Source: Pseudomonas sp. S35
GTDB taxonomy: Bacteria > Pseudomonadota > Gammaproteobacteria > Pseudomonadales > Pseudomonadaceae
Assembly (NCBI RefSeq): GCF_009866765.1
Contig: NZ_CP019431.1
Location: forward strand, 4,278,001 to 4,342,000
Reading direction: 5' to 3'
DNA length: 64,000 bases
Position numbers and translations under genes: made by a program
Part shown: positions 8,784 to 17,773 of the stretch, in pieces
How positions within the stretch are numbered: the first letter of the stretch is position 1
How the letters are laid out: each line of letters opens with the position of its first letter
The notes under the pieces: model-generated
Database searches by the model: none
What the model saw: the letters and a program-made list of their open reading frames with translations, nothing else
Told to the model about the DNA's origin: nothing

Positions 8784-9709
8784 AGATTCCTGCCCTGTTG
8801 CTGGCCCTACTGGTGACGCAAACCGCATGGGCGGCCGAGCCCGACACGCTGCGCATCGGCTATCAGAAAGGCTCTATCGCGTTGGTGCTCGCCAAGGAAC
8901 ATGGCCTGCTGGAAAAACGCTTCGCGCAGACGGACGTGAAGTGGATCGAGTTCCCCGCCGGCCCGCAGATGCTTGAAGCGCTGAACGTCGGCGCACTGGA
9001 TGTGGGTTCAACCGGCGATATCCCACCGCTGTTCGCCCAGGCCGCTGGCGCCGACCTGGTGTACATCGGCGCCGAGCCGCCCAAGCCCAGCGCCGAAACC
9101 ATCCTGGTGCGCAATGCCAGCCCACTGCACTCGGTGGCGGATTTGAAAGGCAAGAAGGTCGCCTTCCAGAAGGGCTCCAGCTCCCACAACCTGATCCTGC
9201 GCGCACTCAACAACGCCGGCCTGAGCTACAAGGACATCCAGCCGGTGTACCTGCCACCCGCCGATGCACGCGCTGCGTTCGAACAAGGCAGCGTGGATGC
9301 CTGGGCGATCTGGGAGCCCTACTCGTCCCTCGCCTTGAGCCAAAGCCCGAGCCATGTGCTGGCCAATGGTGAAGGGCTGGGGTTGTCGGGGCCGGTGTAC
9401 ACTGCACGGCGCGAATATGCGCGGGACAATCCTGGGTTTGTGCATGATCTGCTGGCTGAACTGACCAACGCCGAAGCACTGACCCGCAGCCAGCGCGAAG
9501 ACAGCCTCAAGGTGCTGACCAACTTCATGGGCCTGCCCGCCGAGGTGGTTGCGCGCTATATGGATAATCGCCCGCCTTCGCCGATTTTGCCGATTGATGA
9601 GGGCATCATTCAGGCGCAGCAGGCGACGGCGGATTTGTTTTTCCAGAACCGGTTGCTGCCCAAGGCGATTGAGGTGAAGCAGGCCGTGTGGAAATCCGAA
9701 GTCCACTGA
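8780..9709 (+). CDS. SsuA-like periplasmic aliphatic sulfonate-binding protein
   Basis: A 309-residue substrate-binding protein of the SsuA/TauA family. The signal peptide spans residues 1-19 (ending AWA). The core shows DTLRIGYQKGS, GPQMLEALNVGALDVGSTGD and DLKGKKVAFQKGSS, which are characteristic of sulfonate/taurine-binding proteins. It overlaps the monooxygenase stop by ATGA, so the three genes form one operon. Remarkably, no cognate permease or ATPase (SsuB/SsuC) follows. Either it borrows a transporter encoded elsewhere or the transporter genes were lost. A downstream REPIN ends the transcription unit. Confidence 0.88.
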   Translation: MKIPALLLALLVTQTAWAAEPDTLRIGYQKGSIALVLAKEHGLLEKRFAQTDVKWIEFPAGPQMLEALNVGALDVGSTGDIPPLFAQAAGADLVYIGAEPPKPSAETILVRNASPLHSVADLKGKKVAFQKGSSSHNLILRALNNAGLSYKDIQPVYLPPADARAAFEQGSVDAWAIWEPYSSLALSQSPSHVLANGEGLGLSGPVYTARREYARDNPGFVHDLLAELTNAEALTRSQREDSLKVLTNFMGLPAEVVARYMDNRPPSPILPIDEGIIQAQQATADLFFQNRLLPKAIEVKQAVWKSEVH

Positions 9710-9722
9710 AATCCAAATGTGA

Positions 9723-9802
9723 GAGGGGGCTTGCTCCCGATGGCGGTGTGTCAGTCACTTGATGTTTTGACTGTTGCACTGCAATCGGGAGCAAGCCCCC
9801 TC
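9723..9802. repeat. REPIN (two inverted REP units)
   Basis: A perfect 19-base inverted repeat (9723-9741 and 9784-9802) with the core GGGGGCTTGCTCCCGAT, separated by 42 bases. This is the REP-doublet arrangement common between convergent genes in fluorescent Pseudomonas, mobilised by RAYT transposases. It lies between convergent operons and may also act as terminator or mRNA stabiliser. Confidence 0.8.
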
Positions 9803-9818
9803 CCAAATTTTTACCGCG

Positions 9819-10610
9819 TCAGGCGTGAGTGCGGGTGCTTTTTTCCACGACGCACATCGGCGTACCGGAAACCGGCTCATTGATGATCTGCACCTGCACC
9901 TCAAACACCTCCCGCATCAACTGCGCACTGATCACTTCCCCCGGCGCGCCATCGGCCACCAGCCTGCCGCCATGCATCACCGCCAAATGCTCGGCATACC
10001 GGCAAGCCTGGTTGATGTCGTGGAGTACGGTGATCACGGTCTTGCCTTCGGCGGCCAGTTCGCACATCAGGTCCATGAGTTCGACCTGATGGCTGATGTC
10101 CAGGTAGGTCGTCGGTTCATCCAGCAACACCACCGGCGCGTTCTGCGCCAGCACCATCGCCAGCCACGCGCGTTGGCGCTGGCCGCCGGACAAATCCGCC
10201 AGGGCGCGGTCGGCCAGGTTGTCCAGTTCCAGGCGCTGCATGGCCTGGGTCACGTGGGATTGATCGTTGCCGCTCAGGCGCCCCCATAGCGAGTTGTGCG
10301 GGCTGCGGCCATAGGCGACCAACTGACGCACGCTGACGCCTTCGGGCACCGGCAATACTTGGGGCAGGAACGCAATGTGCCGGGCCAATTGGCGGGCGGA
10401 CAAGGCGCTGTACGCCTGACCGTCAAGCGTCAGCTCACCCTGCGTAGGCTTGAGAATACGCGCAAAAGCCTTGAGCAAGGTGGACTTGCCGCAGCCGTTC
10501 GGGCCGATCAGCGCGGTGACTTTGCCCGCCGGTGGCGCAAACGAAAGGCCCTGCACGATGGGCGTGCCGCCGTAGCCGATATCGAGCTGGTTGGCTTGGA
10601 GAATACTCAT
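9819..10610 (-). CDS. Iron-siderophore ABC transporter, ATP-binding protein (FecE type)
   Basis: A 263-residue ATPase of the FecE/FepC/FhuC family that would power import of a ferric siderophore across the inner membrane. It shows Walker A (IGPNGCGKSTLL, about residue 36), the Q-loop region, the signature LSGGQRQRAWLAM and Walker B VVLLDEPTTYLD. The start at 10610 (MSILQANQLDIGYGG) is chosen over an upstream in-frame start at 10661, because the latter would run into the permease gene. Only four bases separate it from the upstream permease stop. It is last in a B-C-D-E operon. Confidence 0.92.
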   Translation of the reverse strand: MSILQANQLDIGYGGTPIVQGLSFAPPAGKVTALIGPNGCGKSTLLKAFARILKPTQGELTLDGQAYSALSARQLARHIAFLPQVLPVPEGVSVRQLVAYGRSPHNSLWGRLSGNDQSHVTQAMQRLELDNLADRALADLSGGQRQRAWLAMVLAQNAPVVLLDEPTTYLDISHQVELMDLMCELAAEGKTVITVLHDINQACRYAEHLAVMHGGRLVADGAPGEVISAQLMREVFEVQVQIINEPVSGTPMCVVEKSTRTHA

Positions 10611-10614
10611 GTCA

Positions 10615-11583
10615 TCAACCCTTGAACCGTGCCAGCAACCAAAGAAAATACGGCGCGCCAATCACCGCTGTGAGTACCCCGGCGGGGATTTCGCTGGGCG
10701 CGATCAACGTGCGCCCGAGGGTATCGGCCAGCACCAGCAACAGCGCGCCGATCAGCATCGCCGCCGGCAGCAGGTACTGGTGATGCCCGCCCACCAGCCG
10801 TCGCGCCATATGCGGCGCCACCAGGCCGATGAACCCAATCGGCCCGATCACGCCCACGCCCAGGCTGGTGAGCAGCACCGCGCAGGCCATCGCCAGCCAG
10901 CGTGTGCGGCTCAGGGCGGTGCCGAGGCTGTGGGCCGCTTCATCGCCGAGGGCGATCAGGTTCAGCGGTTTGGCCAGGCACAGCCCCAGCGCAATCAGCA
11001 GCAGGAACGGCAGCACCAGCGCCACATGGTGCCAGTTGCGGCTCCACAAACTGCCGGTGAGGGCGAGCAGCGCGGTGTTGATATCCAGCGGGTGGGACAG
11101 GATCAGAAACTCGGTGACGCTGGACAGGGTCACCGCAATCGCCACCCCGGACAGCGCAAAACGCACCCCGGAAAAACTCACACCGGTGTTGTACAACGCC
11201 AGCAGCAAGGCGCCGCCGGCACCGCCCAGGCAGGCCACCAGCGGCAGCCAGGCAATCGGCAGGTGCGGCCAACTGATGATCGCCACGGTCAGCGCCAGCC
11301 CGGCGCCTTGGGTCACGCCGAGGATTTCCGGCGAGGCCAGCGGGTTGCGGATCACCCCCTGCACAATCGCCCCGGCCAGGCCGAAGGCGGCACCGGCGAG
11401 AATCGCGATCAGGCTGCGTGGCAGGCGGTGGTTCCACACTTCGAAGTCGAGGGCATCGTGGGCCAACAGGCGATCCAGGACGGTCGCGGGTTTGAGCCAC
11501 AACGTGCCAGCGCTGAGGCTGACGAAGGCCGCCAGCAGCAACAAGCCGAGCAGCAGCCACAGGCGAATACGGGGGCGGATCAT
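10615..11583 (-). CDS. Iron-siderophore ABC transporter permease (FecD type)
   Basis: A 322-residue polytopic membrane protein of the BtuC/FecCD family with about nine to ten hydrophobic segments. Family motifs include LPRSLIAILAGAAFGLAGAIVQG and GPIGFIGLVAPHMARRLVG, the latter being the cytoplasmic loop that contacts the ATPase. It overlaps the preceding permease by ATGA (11580-11583), indicating translational coupling. The two permeases would form a heterodimeric channel for the ferric siderophore. Confidence 0.92.
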   Translation of the reverse strand: MIRPRIRLWLLLGLLLLAAFVSLSAGTLWLKPATVLDRLLAHDALDFEVWNHRLPRSLIAILAGAAFGLAGAIVQGVIRNPLASPEILGVTQGAGLALTVAIISWPHLPIAWLPLVACLGGAGGALLLALYNTGVSFSGVRFALSGVAIAVTLSSVTEFLILSHPLDINTALLALTGSLWSRNWHHVALVLPFLLLIALGLCLAKPLNLIALGDEAAHSLGTALSRTRWLAMACAVLLTSLGVGVIGPIGFIGLVAPHMARRLVGGHHQYLLPAAMLIGALLLVLADTLGRTLIAPSEIPAGVLTAVIGAPYFLWLLARFKG

Positions 11584-12569
11584 AGGGCACGCCTGGCAAG
11601 AAACAGAAAGAACGGTGCGCCGATCAATGCCGTGACCACGCCCGCCGGGGTTTCCACCGGGAAGGCCACGGCGCGGCTGAGCAGGTCCGCACCGAGCACG
11701 ATCAGCGCGCCCAATGCCGCGCTCAGCGGGATCAACCAGCGGTAGTCGTTACCGAGAAACTGACGCAGGATATTCGGCGCAATCAACCCGACAAAACCAA
11801 TCGGCCCCACCGCGCAGACACTGGCGCCCACCAGCAACAGGCTGGCGACAAACACCTGCAAGCGCAGGCTGGCAATGCCCACGCCCAACGAGCGGGCGGC
11901 GTCTTCGCCGAGGTTGATCAGGTTCAGGCGTGGCGCGCACCACAGCGCCCACAGGGCGCCGATCAAGGTGCACGGCCACAGCAGTTGCACCTGGGCGGCC
12001 CCCACATTGGCGAGGGAGCCGGCCAGCCAGTTCAATACACTTTGCGCCTGGGCTTCCACCAGGATCACCGTGAGCCGGGTCAAGGCCGCGCACAACGCCG
12101 CGACCGCCACCCCGGCCAACACCAGGCGACCCTGGGCCGTGGTCGACGACCAGGCGCCGCCGAGGCTGAACACCGTGACCCAGGCCAACGCGCCGCCCAG
12201 GCAGGTCATCAGCAACGCGCCACCGGCAAACGGCGGCGCCACCAAGCCCGTCGAAAACAATGCCAGCCCCAACGCCGCGCCCGCGGTTACGCCGAACAAT
12301 GACGGCGACGCCAAGCGGTTACGCGTAATGCCTTGCATCAGCGCCCCGGCCAAGCCCAGGCAAGCACCTACCAGCGCCGCGCACACCGCGCGAGGCACGC
12401 GCAATTGGGCGACGATATAGGCCATGTTGCCGCCCACACGGCCCTGGTGCACCAAGCCGTTCCACGCGTCCGTCGCACTGATCGTGAACGGCGACCAACT
12501 GTACAGCGACAGCCAGAACAGCACAGTGCCCAGCAGCACAATGCCCGCCGCCGCGAGGCTGCGTCCCAT
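11580..12569 (-). CDS. Iron-siderophore ABC transporter permease (FecC type)
   Basis: A 329-residue FecCD-family permease, the partner of the gene at 10615. It carries the same hallmarks: LRVPRAVCAALVGACLGLAGALMQG and GPIGFVGLIAPNILRQFLG. Its start lies two bases after the binding-protein stop and its end overlaps the next permease, so the operon is tightly coupled. The hydrophobic profile fits ten transmembrane helices. Confidence 0.92.
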   Translation of the reverse strand: MGRSLAAAGIVLLGTVLFWLSLYSWSPFTISATDAWNGLVHQGRVGGNMAYIVAQLRVPRAVCAALVGACLGLAGALMQGITRNRLASPSLFGVTAGAALGLALFSTGLVAPPFAGGALLMTCLGGALAWVTVFSLGGAWSSTTAQGRLVLAGVAVAALCAALTRLTVILVEAQAQSVLNWLAGSLANVGAAQVQLLWPCTLIGALWALWCAPRLNLINLGEDAARSLGVGIASLRLQVFVASLLLVGASVCAVGPIGFVGLIAPNILRQFLGNDYRWLIPLSAALGALIVLGADLLSRAVAFPVETPAGVVTALIGAPFFLFLARRAL

Positions 12570-12571
12570 GC

Positions 12572-13492
12572 TTATTGGCTCAGTACGGCGTTGCCGCCCT
12601 TGAGAATCGCCAGGGCGTCTTCGGCGATCTGCTCCGAGGCCAACACGCCGCGGTTACGCGCCCAACTGTCGCCATCCACTTCGGCTACCTGTTTGTTACG
12701 CACGGCGCCGAGCACTTGCCACAGCGGCTGCTTGCTCCAGGCATCGACGATGCTCGGGCGACGGTAATGGCCCACCAGCAACCAACCGGGGTCCAGCGCG
12801 AGCAGTTGCTCCAGGCTGACGAATTCGGTGGGGGCGGCATTGGCGCGTACCGACGGCACTTTCAGGCCGATGGCTTGCAGCACGCTGCCCGCGTAGGAGT
12901 CCGGCCCGTGTACGGAAAAGCTGTCTTCGCGGGCGACACCGAACAGCACGCTGGCACCGGCGGGAATCTGTTGGGCAATCTTCTTCAGGTTCTCGCGGTT
13001 CTGGGCGATGCGTGCCTGCATCTGCGGGCTCTTGCCCAGGGCCTTGCCGATCAGTTCGGCGGACTTGAGACTGCCCTCATAATCCTCGCCGCGTGACGGC
13101 AACAACAGGGTCGGCGCAATGCTTGCCAGGTCGCTGTACAGCGCCTGATGACGATTAAGGTCGGCAACGATCAGGTCCGGCTTGAGCCGGGCGATTTCCT
13201 CGATGCTCGGCTGCGAGCGCAGGCCCACCGATTTCCATTGGCCGATGGCCTGGCGCACACGGGGCAGCACACGGTTGGCATCGCCATCATCGGCGGCGCC
13301 GACGGGCGTGACATCAACGGCGGCGAGGCTGTCGAGAAACGAGAACTCCAGTACCACCACGCGCTGGGGCGCATCGGGCAGGTGCACCGCGTGTTGGCCG
13401 TCGTTGAGGTCGATGGGGGCAGCGTTCAGCACGCTTGAAGAGAACGCCAGGATGCAGGTGGCAAGGATTGGGATGGAGCGCAGGATTCGCAT
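12572..13492 (-). CDS. Ferric-siderophore periplasmic binding protein (FecB/FhuD type)
   Basis: A 306-residue type III periplasmic binding protein. The signal peptide covers residues 1-24 (ILAFSSSVLNA). The domain pattern PQRVVVLEFSFLDSLAAVDVTPVG, then IEEIARLKPDLIVADLN, is typical of Fec/Fhu binding proteins for hydroxamate or citrate-type siderophores. It is first gene of the B-C-D-E operon and lies downstream of a TonB receptor gene on the same strand, with a strong hairpin between them. Expression under iron limitation is expected from the family; I did not see a convincing Fur box. Confidence 0.9.
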   Translation of the reverse strand: MRILRSIPILATCILAFSSSVLNAAPIDLNDGQHAVHLPDAPQRVVVLEFSFLDSLAAVDVTPVGAADDGDANRVLPRVRQAIGQWKSVGLRSQPSIEEIARLKPDLIVADLNRHQALYSDLASIAPTLLLPSRGEDYEGSLKSAELIGKALGKSPQMQARIAQNRENLKKIAQQIPAGASVLFGVAREDSFSVHGPDSYAGSVLQAIGLKVPSVRANAAPTEFVSLEQLLALDPGWLLVGHYRRPSIVDAWSKQPLWQVLGAVRNKQVAEVDGDSWARNRGVLASEQIAEDALAILKGGNAVLSQ

Positions 13493-13602
13493 GACAAGGA
13501 CCTCGGCGTTAAAACACCCCAGCTAGACAGGCTGGGGAAAACGGCGGGTACTATTCCATATCAGGGCGGCGTGATCAAAAAACATTCAAGGGCGCACACT
13601 GT

Positions 13603-13638
13603 ACCTGTGGCGAGGGAGCAAGCTCTCTCGCCACAGGT
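13603..13638. terminator. Strong inverted repeat between siderophore receptor and transporter operon
   Basis: A perfect 16-base stem (ACCTGTGGCGAGGGAG with its complement) around a short loop. It sits between the receptor stop (13661) and the binding-protein start (13492), both on the minus strand. The sequence is of the REP type seen in Pseudomonas. It could terminate or attenuate receptor transcription before the transporter operon, or stabilise the receptor mRNA. Confidence 0.6.
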
Positions 13639-13660
13639 GGTTGTTTGCCTTTATCGGCGT

Positions 13661-16066
13661 CTAGAAGTCGACCGTGGCCGACAGCAGGTAAGTGCGCGGT
13701 GTGGACAAGGTCAGGCCCGGCTCGCTGTCATCCGATGCGCCCGCCGAACTCCAGTAGCGCTTGTCGGCGACGTTCTCCACATTCGCCCGCAGAGTGATGT
13801 GCTTGTCATCCACCTTGAAGGCATAGCGCGCCCCCACGTCGACCCGGTTCCAGGCGTCGATTTCCTTGACGTTGGACTGGTCCAGGTACTGGGAGCTGGA
13901 GTGGACGCCACGACTGGTCAGGGTCAGGCCTTCCAGGGTCGGCACGTCCCATTCGGCGCCGAGGTTGACGTTGTACTTGGGCGTGGCCGGCGCACGGTTG
14001 CCGTCCCAGGCGCCGTTGGTGGTGTCCTTGAGCTTGCTGTCGATGTACATCACACCGCCAAGCAGGCGCACACCCTTGAGCGGTTCGCCGAACACGCTCA
14101 ACTCGGCACCGGTGTTCTCGCGCTTGCCGTTAGGCCCGAACAACCGCGTGGTCGCGTTGGTCTCGTAGGCCGGTTGCTTGATGCGAAACACCGCCGCCGT
14201 CACGGCGAATGCGCCGGCATCGTACTTGGCGCCCACTTCCACCTGGCGGCTGACAAACGGTGGGAAGATCGCGTCTTCGTTGCGCGAGGTCGACGGTGCG
14301 ATCTTGCCTTGGCTCAGGCCTTCCATGTAGTTGGCGTACAACGACAGCTTATCGGTGGCCTTGAACAGCAGGCCGCCGGACGGCGAGACCTTCTCTTCGT
14401 CGTAGTTGGTCTTGCCTTTGACGCCATCACTCCAGTCGTCCACGATCACACGCTGCCAGCGCGCGCCGAGGGTCAGCAGCAGGCGGTCATCGAGAAAGCC
14501 CAGGGTGTCGGACAGGGCCACGCCGCTGGATTTATTCTCGGTGTAGACCTTCGCATCCTGGCGCGTGGCCACAGACGGCGTCGGGGTTTGCACGGGGTTG
14601 TACAGGTTGCTCGACGCGTTTGCATACCGCGCACCGCCGTTGGTGAAGTCCATATAGAAGTAGCTGGCGGCCAGGTTGACCTCATGGCTCACCGACCCGG
14701 TGTGGAACCAGTTGCGCACGCCGGCCGTGGCGGTGCGCACGTTTTCATCGCGGGTGAAATCCCGCGGCGATACGACGAACGCGCCGGCTGCGTTGCTCAC
14801 CGACACCGCATGGCGCAGGAACTCGTGATTGCTTTTACGCGCGCCTACACCGCCGTAGAGCATCACTGAGTCACCGAGGTCGTATTCGGCATTGACCGTG
14901 CCGAAGGTGTCCTTGGTGCGGGCCTTGCTCCAGGACTGCGCATAGTTGCGGCGCACATCGTTGGCGCTCGGCACCGGCGCGGCGGCGGCCACCTGCACAC
15001 GCTCTTGCGGTGCATCGGTGTCACGCTCGGTGCGGCCGACGTCGGTGGACAGGCGCAGGCGCTCGCCGCGGAAATCCAGGCCCAGCACGGCCATCTCGCG
15101 GTCGACACTCTGGTGATCCCATTCGGTATCGCCGGATTGCTTCACGCCGTTGAAGCGCAGGCCGAACTTGTTGTCCTCGCCAAAACGCCGGCCCACGTCC
15201 ACCGCGCCGCCGGCCTGGCTATCCGACGCCCAACTGCCGGTAAACGAGGTGATGTCCTTGTCGGTGGCGCGCTTGGGCACCACGTTGATCCCGCCGCCCA
15301 CACTGCCGCGTGGCGAGATGCCGTTGATCAACTGGGTCGGGCCTTTGAAGATGTCGACGCGGTCGGCCATTTCCATATCGATGGTGTAGGTCGGCAACAC
15401 GCCGTAGAGGCCGTTGTACGACACGTCACTGTTGAACAGGCTGAAGCCGCGAATGGTGAACTGCTCATAACGCCCACCGGCCGGGTTGGTGGCGCGTACC
15501 GACGGGTCGCTGTTGATCAGGTCGCCGAGGGTGCGCGCCTGTTGGTTCTTCACCGCGTCGGCGGTGTAGGTGGTCATGCTGAATGGCGTTTCCATGAAGT
15601 CCCGCGTGCCCAACATGCCTTGAGAGCCACGGCGCGCCACCTGGCCACCGGCATAGGTGTCGCCGTCGTACAGGCCGGTGGTGCCGAGGATGGAGGTCGG
15701 CGCCAGCTCCAGCGCGCTGCCTTCCGGCGCCGGCACCAGCATGTAGGCCTGCGTACCCATCGGTTGCAATTGCAGGCCGGAGCCTTGCAGCAAACGCGCA
15801 AAGCCCTCCTCCACGCCGTACTCGCCGGACAAACCGCTGCTGCTGCGCCCACTGACCAGCGCCGGGTCCACCGACAGGTTGACGCCCGACAACCCGGCAA
15901 ATCGGGTCAACGCCGCGCTCAGGCTGCCGGCTGGCACCTGATAGCTGCGGCGGGCAGCGGCGTCTTCGGCAAAGCTGGTAGGGACGAACAACGGGCTGGC
16001 GCTGAGGCTCAGCATCAGGCTCAGCTTGAGCAGCGGGCGCAAGCGCAAAGGTAGGACTGCGGGCAT
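13661..16066 (-). CDS. TonB-dependent siderophore receptor with STN signalling domain
   Basis: An 801-residue outer-membrane receptor. After the signal peptide (about 1-33) comes a secretin/TonB N-terminal (STN) domain, with SLSAALTRFAGLSGVNLSVD and a YGVEEGFARLLQGSGLQ pattern. A TonB box region, a plug (MFKGPTQL-type segment seen as VDIFKGPTQLINGISPRGSVGGG) and a barrel ending in TVDF follow. STN domains normally pass a signal to a FecR-like anti-sigma factor. No fecI/fecR pair is adjacent, so the partner must lie elsewhere or be lost. The start at 16066 is preferred over 16141 because it begins the signal peptide and follows a GAGAG site. The siderophore is not determinable. Confidence 0.9.
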   Translation of the reverse strand: MPAVLPLRLRPLLKLSLMLSLSASPLFVPTSFAEDAAARRSYQVPAGSLSAALTRFAGLSGVNLSVDPALVSGRSSSGLSGEYGVEEGFARLLQGSGLQLQPMGTQAYMLVPAPEGSALELAPTSILGTTGLYDGDTYAGGQVARRGSQGMLGTRDFMETPFSMTTYTADAVKNQQARTLGDLINSDPSVRATNPAGGRYEQFTIRGFSLFNSDVSYNGLYGVLPTYTIDMEMADRVDIFKGPTQLINGISPRGSVGGGINVVPKRATDKDITSFTGSWASDSQAGGAVDVGRRFGEDNKFGLRFNGVKQSGDTEWDHQSVDREMAVLGLDFRGERLRLSTDVGRTERDTDAPQERVQVAAAAPVPSANDVRRNYAQSWSKARTKDTFGTVNAEYDLGDSVMLYGGVGARKSNHEFLRHAVSVSNAAGAFVVSPRDFTRDENVRTATAGVRNWFHTGSVSHEVNLAASYFYMDFTNGGARYANASSNLYNPVQTPTPSVATRQDAKVYTENKSSGVALSDTLGFLDDRLLLTLGARWQRVIVDDWSDGVKGKTNYDEEKVSPSGGLLFKATDKLSLYANYMEGLSQGKIAPSTSRNEDAIFPPFVSRQVEVGAKYDAGAFAVTAAVFRIKQPAYETNATTRLFGPNGKRENTGAELSVFGEPLKGVRLLGGVMYIDSKLKDTTNGAWDGNRAPATPKYNVNLGAEWDVPTLEGLTLTSRGVHSSSQYLDQSNVKEIDAWNRVDVGARYAFKVDDKHITLRANVENVADKRYWSSAGASDDSEPGLTLSTPRTYLLSATVDF

Positions 16067-16385
16067 TGGAAGAAGCTCTCGATTTTGTTCACTTGCCTGG
16101 AATGACAGGCGAGAAGAAAAAAAGGGACAGGCTTCAGCCATTATTTTTCAACGCTGTGCTCAACAGTCGCCGGATAGTACAGGGTGCGTGGCGCATATAG
16201 AGGGTGAATCGAAAACCTACGGGCTGGCCTACGTGCATCCGTGGTGGGTCGACGAGCAAGTGCTGAACACGGCGAGCTCCTCGGCGCGCTTAATCAAGTA
16301 GCACCGTTTATCTGATCGATGGAATTCAAGCGCTCACTCAAGGTCCGGTGATACACACCACTCCTTCAGTGAACGGTTGGGCTTG
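16067..16385. other. Divergent intergenic region
   Basis: About 320 bases between the siderophore receptor (minus) and the next gene (plus). Small open frames here have no ribosome-binding site or recognisable content. It should hold both promoters. I found no clear Fur-box match. Confidence 0.4.
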
Positions 16386-17276
16386 ATGAAACAGATGTCC
16401 TTCGTCCATGCCGAGCAGGCTGGCAAACACAAGCATGCATTGTTGTTCGCACCGCAAGCGGGCGCCCTGCGTTCACACCCTCGCCCCCTGGTGCTGCACG
16501 ATTTTGCTGACTGTCGCAAGAGCCACGCAGGCGCAGTGTTCATCATTGCCTCCGGCGCTTCGGCGAAGTCATTTCCTCTTGAACGATTTGCGCACGTGCC
16601 CATGATCACGATGAACGGCGCTATCTCCATGTTTATGAACAGCACCGTCAAACCGTGTTTCTACGCCTGCACAGACCGAAGCTTTTCCGATCAACAACCC
16701 GATCTGTTCCACTACGCGCTGGCCAATAGCCAAAGAGTCGCGCTTTGGGAGGACCACGCACGCGCCTCGCAGAGTCTTGCCACCGGCGAGCTTTACCCGC
16801 TATCCAAGGCCACAAGACCCTCCTGGCTCGACAGGATGCTGGGGCGGCACAGCGCATTGGTCGCCAATCACGCTCTGCTGCCTCTTCGTAAAAGGCCGAT
16901 TGGGTTCAGTAAAGACATGAGCGAAGGTTTTTTCGATGCTCGCACCGTGGCTTATCTGGCGCTACAGCTGGCATTCCACATGGGCTTTTCCCAAGTGTTT
17001 CTTGTCGGCGTTGACCTGCACGAAAACGCCGGGAGGTTTTACGAAAACGATAAATCCGCCAAGTCGCCCTGCGGGCTCGATCAGCACTATCACACGCGCA
17101 TATTGCCTTCGCTCGAACTGATGGCCGAAAAAGTGATAGGGGATGACTTCCGGGTGTACAACTTGTCCGACACGTCGCGCATTCCCACGAGTATCATTGC
17201 GCGGGTGACGCTTGCACAGGTCGACGCAATGCTCCAGCAGCAGACAAACGCCTCACCCACCTTGCCCGCGAGCTGA
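16386..17276 (+). CDS. DUF115-like / LPS-biosynthesis-type protein
   Basis: A 296-residue cytosolic protein without a signal peptide. The N-terminal part shows AVFIIASGASAKSFPLERF followed by MITMNGAISMF and FYACTDRSF. The later segment is QVFLVGVDLHEN, then ENDKSAKSPCG. This pattern (a glycine-rich nucleotide-sugar-like loop, 'MNG', 'TD', 'GVD') resembles DUF115 and GT42-like proteins that act on surface polysaccharides or LPS cores in Pseudomonas. The match is from memory of motifs, so the family is only moderately sure and the reaction unknown. Start 16386 (ATG) is preferred to an upstream TTG at 16377; neither has a strong ribosome-binding site. It stands alone between the siderophore locus and the DUF2388 pair. 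Confidence 0.55.
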   Translation: MKQMSFVHAEQAGKHKHALLFAPQAGALRSHPRPLVLHDFADCRKSHAGAVFIIASGASAKSFPLERFAHVPMITMNGAISMFMNSTVKPCFYACTDRSFSDQQPDLFHYALANSQRVALWEDHARASQSLATGELYPLSKATRPSWLDRMLGRHSALVANHALLPLRKRPIGFSKDMSEGFFDARTVAYLALQLAFHMGFSQVFLVGVDLHENAGRFYENDKSAKSPCGLDQHYHTRILPSLELMAEKVIGDDFRVYNLSDTSRIPTSIIARVTLAQVDAMLQQQTNASPTLPAS

Positions 17277-17366
17277 TCGGCAGTGGCGGCGGGCGGGGGT
17301 TCTTGCTCCTGGTGCGCCACTCCCTGATAGGGTGGCGCCCTCTGATCACAACGGACGCAACGAAGA

Positions 17367-17693
17367 ATGGACTCATGGAAGACTCTGGCAATCGCACTCT
17401 TGTTGTCGATTAGCACACCAGCCCTGTCAGGCGACAACGTCAACCCTATCGCTGCTGGGATATTTATCACCATTTCCTTGCCGACTATCATCGTTGGCGG
17501 AATCACATCGCTCACGACCGAGCCACCAAAGATTTTCAAATCGGCGAAGACCGACGCCTTGGCGTTCATTGGTTCAGGCGGCGATATTCGCGGTGCGGAA
17601 TTTGAGCAAGCGTCCCGGTACTATCGTTCGACCTACACATCGCCTCACATGTCTGACATGCAACTGGCGCAGGCGATAGCGACCTCGTTCTGA
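17367..17693 (+). CDS. DUF2388-type small exported protein, copy 1
   Basis: A 108-residue protein with a signal peptide (about residues 1-21, ending ALS-G). Its C-terminal half, DALAFIGSGGDIRGAEFEQA followed by HMSDMQLAQAIA, matches the DUF2388 signature of Pseudomonas (D-A-x-A-F-I/V-x-S-x-G-x-I-R-G-A and D-x-Q-L-A-x-A-I). The function of the family is unknown. It is the first of a tandem pair: the next gene begins with the same MDSWKTL peptide and the same upstream 'gcaacgaagaatggactcatgg' segment, a recent local duplication. Confidence 0.75.
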   Translation: MDSWKTLAIALLLSISTPALSGDNVNPIAAGIFITISLPTIIVGGITSLTTEPPKIFKSAKTDALAFIGSGGDIRGAEFEQASRYYRSTYTSPHMSDMQLAQAIATSF

Positions 17694-17773
17694 TGCCGAC
17701 TCAAGGCTGTTCACTCCTCTCGTCCCAGCATATTCTATGCGTCCCACGCAGGCCGCAATGGAAGCAACGAAGA

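Noticed and set aside
16026..16301. Short plus-strand frame over the siderophore receptor start
   Set aside because: Overlaps the receptor signal-peptide region on the opposite strand and lacks a ribosome-binding site or recognisable content.
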